64,000 nucleotides of DNA, from positions 62,001 to 126,000 of the forward strand of contig NZ_JAMJWE010000012.1 in assembly GCF_023554105.1 (NCBI RefSeq). The letters run 5' to 3'. Under the pieces are notes generated by a model. It saw nothing but the letters and a program-made list of their open reading frames with translations. It did not search any database and was not told the DNA's origin. This stretch comes from Brucella sp. 21LCYQ03. GTDB taxonomy: Bacteria > Pseudomonadota > Alphaproteobacteria > Rhizobiales > Rhizobiaceae. Shown piece by piece: positions 7,722 to 16,004 of the stretch. Every line of letters begins with the position of its first letter. Position 1 is the first letter of the stretch. The translations under genes and the position numbers were made by a program.

Positions 7722-8651
7722 TTATTTGAACTTTGGCAATCCGGGCGGATTGGTTTCAGATCGCTCTAGAGCTTCTTCACTCAGATGCCAGCGATCGAGA
7801 ATACGGGCATAATCGCCACTCTTAATCAGAGTGTTGGTGGCAACAGTCAGTGGGTCGGCCAGACCACTGCCTTTGCGTGTGGTGATTGCCACGTCAGACC
7901 GATCTGGCCAACCTGCGCTCAGCGTACCCACACGTTTGATATTTCCATCACGCGAGGCAATGAACACAAGCTGCGCATGAGGCTGCACAATCACATCTGC
8001 ACGACCCGACTGCACGGCCAAAAGGCTGGCTGCTTCATCATCATAATATTGTAGTTCAAGCGGCTTCAGCCCGGCCTTTTCGTTTTCCTCGCTCCATTTG
8101 ACGAGGATACGCTCCTGATTGGTTCCGGCTCCCACGATAATGCGCAAACCAGCCGCATCTTTGGGTTCTTTGATGGACGTAACGCCACTGTCAGCTTTTA
8201 CAAAAAGGCCATGCAAACCTTGCCGATAGGTCGAAAAATCGAACTTCTCTTTGCGTTCTTCTGTCACGCCAACATTTGAGATCACCGCGTCATATTTTCC
8301 AGATGCGAGCCCCAGTGGCCAGTCAATCCACGCAACCGGAACGCTTTCAAGTTCAAGGCCGAGGCTCTCGGCAATCGCCGACGCATAATCCAAATCGGCC
8401 CCGACAACCGTTTTTGCATCTGTTGCATAGGCCGCAAGTGGTGGTCCGCCGGGCGCAACCGCCACGGTCAGCTTGCCCAGCGTCACGAATTTAAAATCAG
8501 CAGGAATGGCGGCAATTGCCGCAGCATCTTTCTGTACGTGAATACGTCCGGCCTGTTCAGGCGACAGATCAAAATCATCCGCCGAAAGCGCTGGCAGAGA
8601 CGAAGCCGCGAAAGCCGCCCATGTAGCGAACAACAGAGCACTTGCTCTCAT
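7722..8651 (-). CDS. Amino acid-type ABC solute-binding protein (copy 1 of 3)
   Basis: The 309-residue protein starts at ATG 8651 after GGAG. A signal peptide (ALLFATWAAFAASSLPALSA) precedes a family 3 periplasmic binding domain. It shares VTEERKEKFDFSTYR, AGTNQERILV and TTRKGSGLADPLT with its two neighbours, so the three come from duplication. It is the most divergent copy: it has HAQLVFIASRDGN where the others have NATQAY or NAVQAY, and ends in PKFK instead of PKSGS. It likely delivers a sulfur-containing amino acid derivative to the permease-ATPase at 10797. The tandem copies may have different specificities. Confidence 0.92.
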   Translation of the reverse strand: MRASALLFATWAAFAASSLPALSADDFDLSPEQAGRIHVQKDAAAIAAIPADFKFVTLGKLTVAVAPGGPPLAAYATDAKTVVGADLDYASAIAESLGLELESVPVAWIDWPLGLASGKYDAVISNVGVTEERKEKFDFSTYRQGLHGLFVKADSGVTSIKEPKDAAGLRIIVGAGTNQERILVKWSEENEKAGLKPLELQYYDDEAASLLAVQSGRADVIVQPHAQLVFIASRDGNIKRVGTLSAGWPDRSDVAITTRKGSGLADPLTVATNTLIKSGDYARILDRWHLSEEALERSETNPPGLPKFK

Positions 8652-8681
8652 AAACCATTCTCCATCAGCTTGAAATTTTGC

Positions 8682-8714
8682 GGGCTGGCACAAGCACCCC
8701 TCATGCGCCAGCCC
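8682..8714 (-). other. Intercistronic hairpin between binding protein genes 2 and 1
   Basis: GGGCTGGC (8682-8689) pairs with GCCAGCCC (8707-8714), loop 17 bases. There is no strong T run, so it more likely stabilises or attenuates the mRNA between the two genes than ends it. Confidence 0.5.
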
Positions 8715-8720
8715 AAACCC

Positions 8721-9665
8721 TTACGATCCGCTCTTTGGCAGACCTTGCGGGTTTGTATGTGCTTCGGTGATAGCTTCCGGCCCAAGGTTCCATGTATCGA
8801 GAACCTTGGTATAGGCACCGCTCGCAATCAGATCGTTGAGAACATTGGTTAGCGGCTGTGCAAGTCCGCTCCCTTTACGTGTTGTCACGGCGATTTCAGC
8901 GGCAATCGGCCAGCCACCACTAACGGTGCCAACAAGCTTGGTCTTGCCGTTGATACCAGCCGAATAGGCCTGTGTCGCATTCACGCTAAACACTGCATCA
9001 GCGCGGCCGCTCTGAATGGCGAGTTCTTTTACGGCATCATCGTCGTAATACTGCACCTCAATCGGTTTCAGACCAGCTGCAACATTCTGACGATCCCACT
9101 CAAGCAATACCTTCTCTTGATTGGTTCCGGCATCGGTAATGATCTTAAGACCTTCAATATCCTTTGGCTGCTTCAACTCGTTGATCGCACTGTCTGATTT
9201 GACGTAAAAGCCAAGCTCATCTTTGCGATAGGTGGAGAAGTCGAACTTCTCTTTGCGCTCTTCCGTCACTGTGACATTGGAAATCACTGCATCGAATTTG
9301 CCGGAAGCAAGCCCGAGCGGCCAATCGGCCCAAGCGACCGAAACCAGCTGAAGATCACGACCAAGGCTGTCTGCAATGATCTGCGCCAGATCGACATCGT
9401 AGCCGATGACAGTCTTGGAGTCAGACGCATAATCATGCAGTGGCAAGTGTCCGCTGGTGCTGATACCGATGGTCAGAACACCATCCTTGACGAATTTAAA
9501 GTCCTTCACCTCGTCAATACGCTTATCCAGCTTTTCAACCCGCAAGCGGTTTGGCTGTTCGGGGCTAAGGTCAAACTTACCCTCGCTCCACGCTGTCCCC
9601 GAAGTTAGCACAGCCATCGAAATCAGGCCTGCAGTGAAGTATCCCGCTTTTCTGATATATGTCAT
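8721..9665 (-). CDS. Amino acid-type ABC solute-binding protein (copy 2 of 3)
   Basis: The 314-residue family 3 binding protein starts at ATG 9665 behind AAGGAGATGG. A signal peptide (GYFTAGLISMAVLTSGTAWS) is followed by the mature start EGKFDLSPEQPNRLRVEK. By eye it is about 70% identical over the C-terminal two thirds to copy 3, including the RKDELGFYVK segment and the ending GLPKSGS. It lies in the middle of the organosulfur operon. It most likely has a ligand related to, but not identical with, that of the other copies. Bacillus subtilis uses two binding proteins (TcyJ, TcyK) with one permease in the comparable operon. Confidence 0.92.
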   Translation of the reverse strand: MTYIRKAGYFTAGLISMAVLTSGTAWSEGKFDLSPEQPNRLRVEKLDKRIDEVKDFKFVKDGVLTIGISTSGHLPLHDYASDSKTVIGYDVDLAQIIADSLGRDLQLVSVAWADWPLGLASGKFDAVISNVTVTEERKEKFDFSTYRKDELGFYVKSDSAINELKQPKDIEGLKIITDAGTNQEKVLLEWDRQNVAAGLKPIEVQYYDDDAVKELAIQSGRADAVFSVNATQAYSAGINGKTKLVGTVSGGWPIAAEIAVTTRKGSGLAQPLTNVLNDLIASGAYTKVLDTWNLGPEAITEAHTNPQGLPKSGS

Positions 9666-9732
9666 ATTCCCATCTCCTTGAGCTTAAAGCTCCATGTAAT
9701 GACCTGATTTCTCGATATTCTGGCTCTTTACG

Positions 9733-9752
9733 AGCGGATCTTACGATCCGCT
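9733..9752 (-). other. Hairpin overlapping the stop codon of binding protein copy 3
   Basis: AGCGGATC (9752-9745 on the minus strand) pairs with GATCCGCT (9740-9733) around the loop GTAA, a GNRA tetraloop. The TAA stop codon lies inside the loop. Such a stable cap is typical of elements that protect or attenuate mRNA after binding-protein genes. Confidence 0.5.
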
Positions 9753-10682
9753 TTTCGGCAGGCCAGCCGGATTGGTTTTGGCTTCATCAACAGCCTCTGA
9801 ACTCAAGCTCCAGCGTTCAAGCACCTGCTGGTATTTGCCATTTTTGATAAGTTCATTGAGTGAAAGTGTCAGCGCATCAGCCAGACCGCTGCCCTTGCGT
9901 GTGGTGATTGCCACCTCTGCTGTCTGTGGCCAGCCACCGCTTACCGTTCCGACAAGCTTGGTTTTGCCATGCTGCGATGCTGCATAGGCCTGCACGGCAT
10001 TGACGCTGAAGACCGCATCCGCGCGACCGGAATCAATCGCAAGGCTCTTGACCGCATCATCGTCATAATACTGAATTTCGACAGGCTTCAGCCCTGCTTC
10101 AACATTCTGCTTGTCCCATTGAACAAGGATGTTTTCCTGATTGGTGCCTGGATCAGTGATGATTTTGAGACCCGCAATGTCCTTTGGCTCTTTCAGCGAC
10201 GTGATCGGGCTGTCAGCCTTCACATAAAAGCCAAGCTCGTCCTTGCGATAAGTAGAGAAGTCGAACTTCTCCTTGCGTTCTTCGGTTACTGTCACATTGG
10301 AAATAACCGCATCGAACTTGCCGGACTGAAGTGAAAGCGGCCAGTCAGCCCACGCAATCGGCACCAGCACCAGCTCACGACCCAGTGAATCGGAAACGAG
10401 CTGAATAAGATCAGGATCAAAGGCCACTACGGTCTTTGCATCCGTTGCATAGGTGCTGATCGGAGGCACCCATGGATTGATACCGACAACGAACTTATCG
10501 TCCTGCACGAATTTGAAATCTTTCGGCACGGCATTGATGACAGCGTCACTCTTTTCCGTGCGCAGACGGTTTGGCTGCTCCGGGCTAAAATCGAGCTCTG
10601 CTGAAAAGGCTGGTGCGCTCAACAGGGTGGCTGCTGCAAACAAGCCGCCCAGAATTGCATTTTTGTAATGAGCTGGTTTCAC
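9741..10682 (-). CDS. Amino acid-type ABC solute-binding protein (copy 3 of 3)
   Basis: I place the start at GTG 10682, eight bases after AGGAG. A TTG at 10718 would give a longer protein without a good site. The 313-residue product begins with a signal peptide (ILGGLFAAATLLSAPAFSA) and continues with the family 3 binding domain. It is the first binding protein after the permease-ATPase gene and the closest relative of copy 2 (shared TRKGSGLA, AGLKP, YYDDDAVK). It should bind a polar or sulfur amino acid derivative in the periplasm for import. Confidence 0.92.
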   Translation of the reverse strand: MKPAHYKNAILGGLFAAATLLSAPAFSAELDFSPEQPNRLRTEKSDAVINAVPKDFKFVQDDKFVVGINPWVPPISTYATDAKTVVAFDPDLIQLVSDSLGRELVLVPIAWADWPLSLQSGKFDAVISNVTVTEERKEKFDFSTYRKDELGFYVKADSPITSLKEPKDIAGLKIITDPGTNQENILVQWDKQNVEAGLKPVEIQYYDDDAVKSLAIDSGRADAVFSVNAVQAYAASQHGKTKLVGTVSGGWPQTAEVAITTRKGSGLADALTLSLNELIKNGKYQQVLERWSLSSEAVDEAKTNPAGLPKSGS

Positions 10683-10729
10683 TGAATAACTCCTGAGATT
10701 GATCTGGATTTTTGACAAACAGCTCCCGT

Positions 10730-10753
10730 CGATCGCCGGTGCAAAGGCGATCG
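10730..10753 (-). other. Intercistronic hairpin between permease-ATPase and binding protein genes
   Basis: CGATCGCC (10730-10737) pairs with GGCGATCG (10746-10753) around an eight-base loop, extended by ACAGC/GCTGT on the flanks. It may set the ratio of membrane part to binding proteins. Confidence 0.45.
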
Positions 10754-10796
10754 CTGCTGTCTGAATTTTTCGCTGAATTAAACGGGTATTCTGGCG

Positions 10797-12599
10797 TCAG
10801 AGAACTTTGGCGAGAAACTCCCGGGTTCGCGGATGTGAAGCCGCGTTGAACAACTGTTCTGGCTGGCCTGTTTCGAGAATGCGGCCCTCTTCCATGAAGA
10901 CGACAGTATCTGCCACTTCACGCGCAAAGCCGATTTCGTGGGTTACGATCACAAGCGTGGTGCCGGAGCGTGCAAGCTCTTTGATCACATCAAGCACTTC
11001 GCCAACCAGTTCCGGATCGAGCGCAGAGGTCGGCTCATCAAACAGAATGACTTTTGGATTAAGAGCGAGTGTGCGGGCAATGGCAACACGCTGCTGCTGA
11101 CCACCAGAAAGCTGGCGCGGATAGGCGTTGATCTTTTCACTGAGACCGACACGAGCCAACAGACGCTTTGCAATCACGGTTGCTGCATCGCGGCTCAGAC
11201 CACGCACAATCATCGGCGCTTCGATAATATTTTCCAACACGGTCAGATGCGGGAACAGATTGAAGTTCTGAAACACCATGCCGACATCGACACGCTTTTT
11301 CAGAATATCCTTTTCCTTGAGTTCATAGAGGGTGTTGCCGCTCTGGCGATAGCCAAGCAATTCGTCATCAATCGCAATGAAGCCGTCATCGACGCGCTCC
11401 AGATGATTGATCGAGCGCAGAAGTGTCGATTTGCCGGAGCCCGAAGGGCCTAGAATAGCCGTGACGCTGCCCGGCTTGATGTGCAGGCTGACATTATCAA
11501 GAACCAGATTGTCGCCAAAGCTTTTTGACACGCCATGAATATCGACTGATCCGCGTCGTCCGCCGGTAAACCCGCCAACAGCAAGCGCTTCGGTAATTTG
11601 TGCGTCCTTCTCGCGGCTCACAACATTCTGAACTTCAGTAGATGCCTTTGTCTGCGTTGGGATAAAGCGTGAGAACAGACGTCCGAACAGAGCCGGTGGC
11701 GGATTACGCAATGCGCCGCGCGAGAAATGCCGTTCGGTATAGTATTGCGCAATCGAAAGCACAGTCATGATAATCAGATACCAGACGGTCGCAACCATCA
11801 GCAGCGGAATGACTTCAAGATTGCGGCGATAGATGACCTGAACAGTATAGAACAGTTCCGGCAGTGCCAGCACGTAAACCATCGATGTGCCCTTCGCGAG
11901 GCCGATGATTTCGTTAAAGCCTGTCGGGAGGATCGTGCGCATGGCTTGCGGAAGCACAATGCGGAAAGCCTGACGACGACGCGGTAGACCAAGAGCAGCA
12001 GCAGCTTCAAGCTGACCCTGATCAACTGACAGAATACCGCCGCGAATAATCTCGGACGAGAAGGCCGCCTGATTAAGGCTAAGACCGAGAAGTGCAGCGG
12101 CGAAGGGACTTAATATCTGAACGGTCGGATATTCAGCGAATGTAATATCTGTATAAGGCACACCGAAACGAACAGTCTCATACAGATAGCCGAGGTTGTT
12201 AAGCACCAGCAACAGAACGATCAACGGAATGGAGCGCAGCAGCCAAATATAGGCCCACGACAACCCCGACAACAGCGGGGACCGTGACACGCGCGCAAGT
12301 GCCAGTGCAGTACCAAGGGCAAAACCTAGCACCGTTGCCAGAGCGGTTAGCCACAATGTGCGCATGAGACCGACAAGCACAGGTTCAGCGAAGAACCATT
12401 CGGCAAAAACTGACCAGCCCCATTTCGGATTGGTGAGGACCGATTGCATCACAGCAATGATCAAACCAGCCGCAAAAATCGTACCCACAACCCGCGCCGG
12501 ATAACGTGCTGGCACAATGCGGTAATGCTTAAAATCACCGGGACTGACGCGAGGCTTAGCCTCGCGTTCGGTACCCACAAAGTCTGTCGCAATGGCCAT
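10797..12599 (-). CDS. Fused ABC permease-ATPase, polar amino acid type
   Basis: One 600-residue protein joins two functions that are usually separate. Residues about 40-310 form a HisM-like permease with several membrane segments and the EAA loop (EAAAALGLPRRRQAFRIVLPQA). A linker of about 35 residues follows. Residues about 355-600 form an amino acid importer ATPase with Walker A GPSGSGKST (384-392), signature LSGGQQQRVAIARTLA and Walker B VILFDEPTSALD. The start is ATG 12599 or TTG 12605; GGAG lies 5 bases before the TTG and 11 before the ATG. It imports the ligands of the three downstream binding proteins. The homologous Bacillus operons have separate genes for these parts. Confidence 0.92.
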   Translation of the reverse strand: MAIATDFVGTEREAKPRVSPGDFKHYRIVPARYPARVVGTIFAAGLIIAVMQSVLTNPKWGWSVFAEWFFAEPVLVGLMRTLWLTALATVLGFALGTALALARVSRSPLLSGLSWAYIWLLRSIPLIVLLLVLNNLGYLYETVRFGVPYTDITFAEYPTVQILSPFAAALLGLSLNQAAFSSEIIRGGILSVDQGQLEAAAALGLPRRRQAFRIVLPQAMRTILPTGFNEIIGLAKGTSMVYVLALPELFYTVQVIYRRNLEVIPLLMVATVWYLIIMTVLSIAQYYTERHFSRGALRNPPPALFGRLFSRFIPTQTKASTEVQNVVSREKDAQITEALAVGGFTGGRRGSVDIHGVSKSFGDNLVLDNVSLHIKPGSVTAILGPSGSGKSTLLRSINHLERVDDGFIAIDDELLGYRQSGNTLYELKEKDILKKRVDVGMVFQNFNLFPHLTVLENIIEAPMIVRGLSRDAATVIAKRLLARVGLSEKINAYPRQLSGGQQQRVAIARTLALNPKVILFDEPTSALDPELVGEVLDVIKELARSGTTLVIVTHEIGFAREVADTVVFMEEGRILETGQPEQLFNAASHPRTREFLAKVL

Positions 12600-12778
12600 G
12601 ATCAACGCTGCTCCGATTTGTCATTCCACTTATGACGAGATGCGAAAGCGCCTGTCATGGAAGTTTTATGTTGCAATTTTCGAAGAAGATTGACCCATTT
12701 TCAAAACAAATAAGTCTATTTAATCGAGCTGATGTGGATGTTTTTTCTACAACTCTCACTCAAATGCCACGCATTTAC

Positions 12779-13321
12779 TTAGCCGAAAACCGGCTGTTTC
12801 TGCACAATTTCAATTGATTCAAAACTGTGCTCAGAAATATTTGTAATGTGCTTTTCAAACGGAAGCGTGCCGTAAATTTCCGGATCAGCAGCAATATCGA
12901 AAAGTGCCGTATAACCATTGCGCAGATAAAGTTCTTTGGCTTCCGGCTGCCTGAAACCAGTGGTCAGGTAAACACGCTTATAGCCCTGAATCCGGGCCTG
13001 CGATTCAAGCTCCTGCAGTACCTTTTTCGCCAGTCCCTGCCGACGCAGATCGCTATGAGTCCAGATGCGCTTGAACTCGGCAGTCTCATCGTCATAGCGC
13101 ATGAACGCACCACCGCCGATGGTCTGACCGTCGCGCAGCAACAAAAGAAAATTGCCATGCGGCGGCGCAAAAGCTTCCGGCGGATATTTGTTCATTTCCG
13201 CAGCAGCACCCTCGTCACTGAAATAATTGCCGTAGCGCGTGTCATATTCAATCGTCAGGGCTTCGATCAAAGGCACTGCACGACTATCAAGTGTTGAGGT
13301 GTAGAGAAATTCATCCGCCAT
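12779..13321 (-). CDS. GNAT family N-acetyltransferase, YtmI/YxeL-like
   Basis: The 180-residue protein is a single GNAT domain. The acetyl-CoA loop reads SDLRRQGLAKKVLQELE, followed by GYKRVYLTTGFRQPEAKELYLRNGY. In the Bacillus ytmI and yxe operons an acetyltransferase of this kind N-acetylates an S-modified cysteine before the monooxygenase acts. The same partners are next to it here: M20 amidohydrolase 16 bases upstream, then the NtaA-type monooxygenase. A 179-base gap separates it from the transporter gene and may hold an internal promoter. The substrate is inferred from context. Confidence 0.88.
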   Translation of the reverse strand: MADEFLYTSTLDSRAVPLIEALTIEYDTRYGNYFSDEGAAAEMNKYPPEAFAPPHGNFLLLLRDGQTIGGGAFMRYDDETAEFKRIWTHSDLRRQGLAKKVLQELESQARIQGYKRVYLTTGFRQPEAKELYLRNGYTALFDIAADPEIYGTLPFEKHITNISEHSFESIEIVQKQPVFG

Positions 13322-13337
13322 GATATGGACTTCCGTA

Positions 13338-14528
13338 TTAGTTGAGAGAAGCTTCGGTCAGACGCACCCAGAACAGGGCTGCTGGCAGTAAGATGTCATC
13401 GTCGAAATTATAGTTCGGGCTATGCAGGCCGGCGCTGTCACCATTGCCGACGAAGAAATAAGACCCCGGCTTTTCCTCCAGCATGAAAGCAAAATCCTCG
13501 CTTGCTGTGCGCGGACGGAAATCTTCGATCACCGTTCCTTTTGGAAAGCTTGTAAGCGCGACCTGTTTTGCGAATTCGGTCTCAGCTTTCGCATTGATCA
13601 GCACCGGGAAACCCCATTGATAATCGACATCCGCAACCGCGCCATAGCTCTCAGCTTGCGAACGAGCAACAGCTTCAATCCGCCGCCGCAGCTCTTCACG
13701 AACACTTTGTGAAAACGAGCGAATGGTTAGACCAAGATCAACATGCGCTGGAATTACATTGAGTGCGTCACCGCCATGAATGGAAGCCACCGTGACCACG
13801 CCCATATCGAGCGGATCGAGATTGCGCGCAACAACGGTTTGCAAAGCGAGAACAATGGAAGAAGCAACGACAACCGGATCAACCGACTTGTGTGGCTCCG
13901 CACCATGACCGCCGCGACCATTGATGCGGATTCGTGCACGATCCACGGATGCCATTGCAGGCCCGCTCACAAAGCCAAACTGCCCCGCAGGAACACCCGG
14001 CCAGTTATGCAGCCCATAGACGGCATCGCAAGGAAAGCGCTCAAACAGACCATCGTTGATCATACGCTTCGCCCCTGCTCCGATCTCTTCCGCAGGCTGG
14101 AAAATCACATGTAACGTACCTGAAAAACGGCCGAACTGCGCGAGATAACGCGCTGCCGCCAGCAGAATACTCGTATGCCCGTCATGGCCACATGCATGCA
14201 TAACGCCGGAATTATCACTTGCGTAATCAAGACCCGTCGCTTCAATGATCGGCAGCGCGTCCATGTCTGCCCGGATACCGATGGTCTTGCCGGAGTCACC
14301 ACGCTTCAGGGTTCCCACGACACCAGTACCACCAATACCAGTTGTTACCTGATAGCCCCATTGGCTGAGATAATCTGCAACCAGTGAAGATGTGCGGGTT
14401 TCCTTGAACGCAAGTTCAGGATGCGCATGAATGTCGCGACGCAGAGCGATGAACTCGTCGATAAACGAGGCAAGACCTGCCTCGATTTCGAGTTTTCGAT
14501 TTATCTCCGGCGACGGTTGCACAGTCAT
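13338..14528 (-). CDS. M20 family amidohydrolase (HipO/YxeP/YtnL-like N-deacylase)
   Basis: The 396-residue enzyme carries the M20 motifs in order: an aspartate in IRADMDALPI, MHACGHDGHT (metal ligands), the catalytic QPAEE pair, and RGGHGAEPH in the dimerisation domain. ASEDFAFM near the end supplies a further ligand. Relatives hydrolyse N-acyl amino acids. In the proposed pathway it removes the acetyl group from N-acetylcysteine after oxidative release of the S-substituent. Its ATG overlaps the stop codon of the upstream monooxygenase gene by four bases, so the two are translationally coupled. Confidence 0.93.
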   Translation of the reverse strand: MTVQPSPEINRKLEIEAGLASFIDEFIALRRDIHAHPELAFKETRTSSLVADYLSQWGYQVTTGIGGTGVVGTLKRGDSGKTIGIRADMDALPIIEATGLDYASDNSGVMHACGHDGHTSILLAAARYLAQFGRFSGTLHVIFQPAEEIGAGAKRMINDGLFERFPCDAVYGLHNWPGVPAGQFGFVSGPAMASVDRARIRINGRGGHGAEPHKSVDPVVVASSIVLALQTVVARNLDPLDMGVVTVASIHGGDALNVIPAHVDLGLTIRSFSQSVREELRRRIEAVARSQAESYGAVADVDYQWGFPVLINAKAETEFAKQVALTSFPKGTVIEDFRPRTASEDFAFMLEEKPGSYFFVGNGDSAGLHSPNYNFDDDILLPAALFWVRLTEASLN

Positions 14529-15868
14529 GCCGCGCCCTTCTGATCGCCTTCCTGCGCAGGTGCCGCATAACGGCTTTGCGGAAGGACCAGGCCCAGATTC
14601 TCACGCAGCGTATCATGTTTGAGCGTGCCTTCATGATAGCCGCGCTCTTCCAGAATTGGCAGAACATGGGCTGTGAAATCATCAAGTCCTTCGGCAATGA
14701 CCTGAAAGCCGAGAATGAAGCCGTCCGCAGCCTTCTGTTCTTTCCAACGGATAATTTCATCGGCAATCTGCTCTGCTGTGCCGATGAAAGAGGTGCGCGG
14801 CGTTGCGGCATTAAGAGCCACCTCACGCAAAGTCAGCTTCTGTTCAGCCGCATCACGCTTGATACGATCTGTTGTCGAGCGGAAACTATTCTTGCCAATA
14901 TCACCCAGCTCAGGGAACTGCGCATCAAGGTCATAAGCCGTAAAATCATGATGATCGAAGAAACGGCCAAGATAGGCGAGAGCCTCGTTGACGCTTACCA
15001 AATTGCGGATCGCCTGATATTTTTCCTCGGCTTCAGCTTCAGTTCGCCCGACAATCGGACCAATGCCGGGGAAAATGCCGATATCATCCTGTGAGCGGCC
15101 ATGCGCAACAGCACTCGCCTTGATCTGCGCATAAAATGTCTGACTGTCTTTAATCGTACCTGCATTGGTGAAAACAGCATCCGCATGTTTACCGGCCAGA
15201 CCGATCCCCGCTTCTGAAGCGCCGGCCTGAAAGATAACGGGCTGCCCCTGTGGTGAACGCTGAATGTTGAGCGGACCTTCCACGGAGAAGAACCGGCCCT
15301 TATGGTCAAGGCGATGGAAACCTTCCGGCTTGTAGAACTGATCACTCTCGCGATCACGAATGAAAGCGTCATCATCCCAAGAATCCCAGAGACCTTTGGT
15401 GACGTCGAGATATTCATCAGCAATTTCATAGCGAAGCGCATGATCAGGATGCGGCTTGCCGTAATTCCGGCCAGATCCTTCCAATGGGGTTGTCACGACA
15501 TTCCAGCCAGCTCGTCCACCTGAAATCAAATCAAGCGATGCAAACTGCCGCGCAATCGTAAACGGATCGCTATAGGATGACGAAACAGTGCCCGCGAGGC
15601 CGATGCGTTTTGTATGCGCTGCAAGCGCCGATAGAACCGTCAAAGGCTCGAAGCGATTGAGAAAATGTGGAATTGAAATCTCATTGATATAAAGCCCGTC
15701 CGCGATGAAAGCGAAGCTAATGCCCGCCTCTTCAGCCTTGCGCGCCGTATCAATAACGAATTGGAGGTTTACACTGGCATCAGCGGGGCCGGACGGATGC
15801 TTCCAGGCGCTCATATTTCCGCCTGCACCTTGCAGCATCACGCCAAATCTAATCTGCTTGGAACTCAT
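14525..15868 (-). CDS. FMN-dependent monooxygenase, NtaA/SnaA/DszA family (YtnJ/YxeK-like)
   Basis: The 447-residue protein is a flavin-dependent monooxygenase of the luciferase superfamily, in the branch that uses reduced FMN from a separate reductase. It shows HFLNRFEPLTVLSALA, the signature GRAGWNVVTT, and VIFQAGASEAG, all typical of the NtaA/DszA group. The Bacillus relatives YtnJ and YxeK oxidise N-acetylated S-alkyl or S-succinyl cysteines and cleave the C-S bond. Here it lies with acetyltransferase, deacylase and transporter genes. No reductase is in the operon; the flavin reductase at 5566 is the nearest candidate. Confidence 0.92.
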   Translation of the reverse strand: MSSKQIRFGVMLQGAGGNMSAWKHPSGPADASVNLQFVIDTARKAEEAGISFAFIADGLYINEISIPHFLNRFEPLTVLSALAAHTKRIGLAGTVSSSYSDPFTIARQFASLDLISGGRAGWNVVTTPLEGSGRNYGKPHPDHALRYEIADEYLDVTKGLWDSWDDDAFIRDRESDQFYKPEGFHRLDHKGRFFSVEGPLNIQRSPQGQPVIFQAGASEAGIGLAGKHADAVFTNAGTIKDSQTFYAQIKASAVAHGRSQDDIGIFPGIGPIVGRTEAEAEEKYQAIRNLVSVNEALAYLGRFFDHHDFTAYDLDAQFPELGDIGKNSFRSTTDRIKRDAAEQKLTLREVALNAATPRTSFIGTAEQIADEIIRWKEQKAADGFILGFQVIAEGLDDFTAHVLPILEERGYHEGTLKHDTLRENLGLVLPQSRYAAPAQEGDQKGAA

Positions 15869-15881
15869 TTGAGATTCTCCT

Positions 15882-15990
15882 TCTAAAGCATGTCGCGGAA
15901 AAGTGGGAACCGGTTTTCCGATAACGACATGCGTAAAAACAAAGAGTTAGAGCGAGCACCTTGGTTACGAATAAGTGCAACACGCTCTAG
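15882..15990. repeat. Palindromic intergenic mosaic repeat
   Basis: GCATGTCG (15889-15896) pairs with CGACATGC (15925-15932), and inside it GGAAAA pairs with TTTTCC. A second dyad is TTAGAGCG (15947-15954) with CGCTCTAG (15983-15990). I recognise this as the type of short palindromic repeat found in many copies between genes in rhizobia and Brucella-like genomes. It fills the gap between two operon genes. No second full copy was seen in this window. Confidence 0.65.
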
Positions 15991-16004
15991 CCAATGGCTT
16001 TTAA

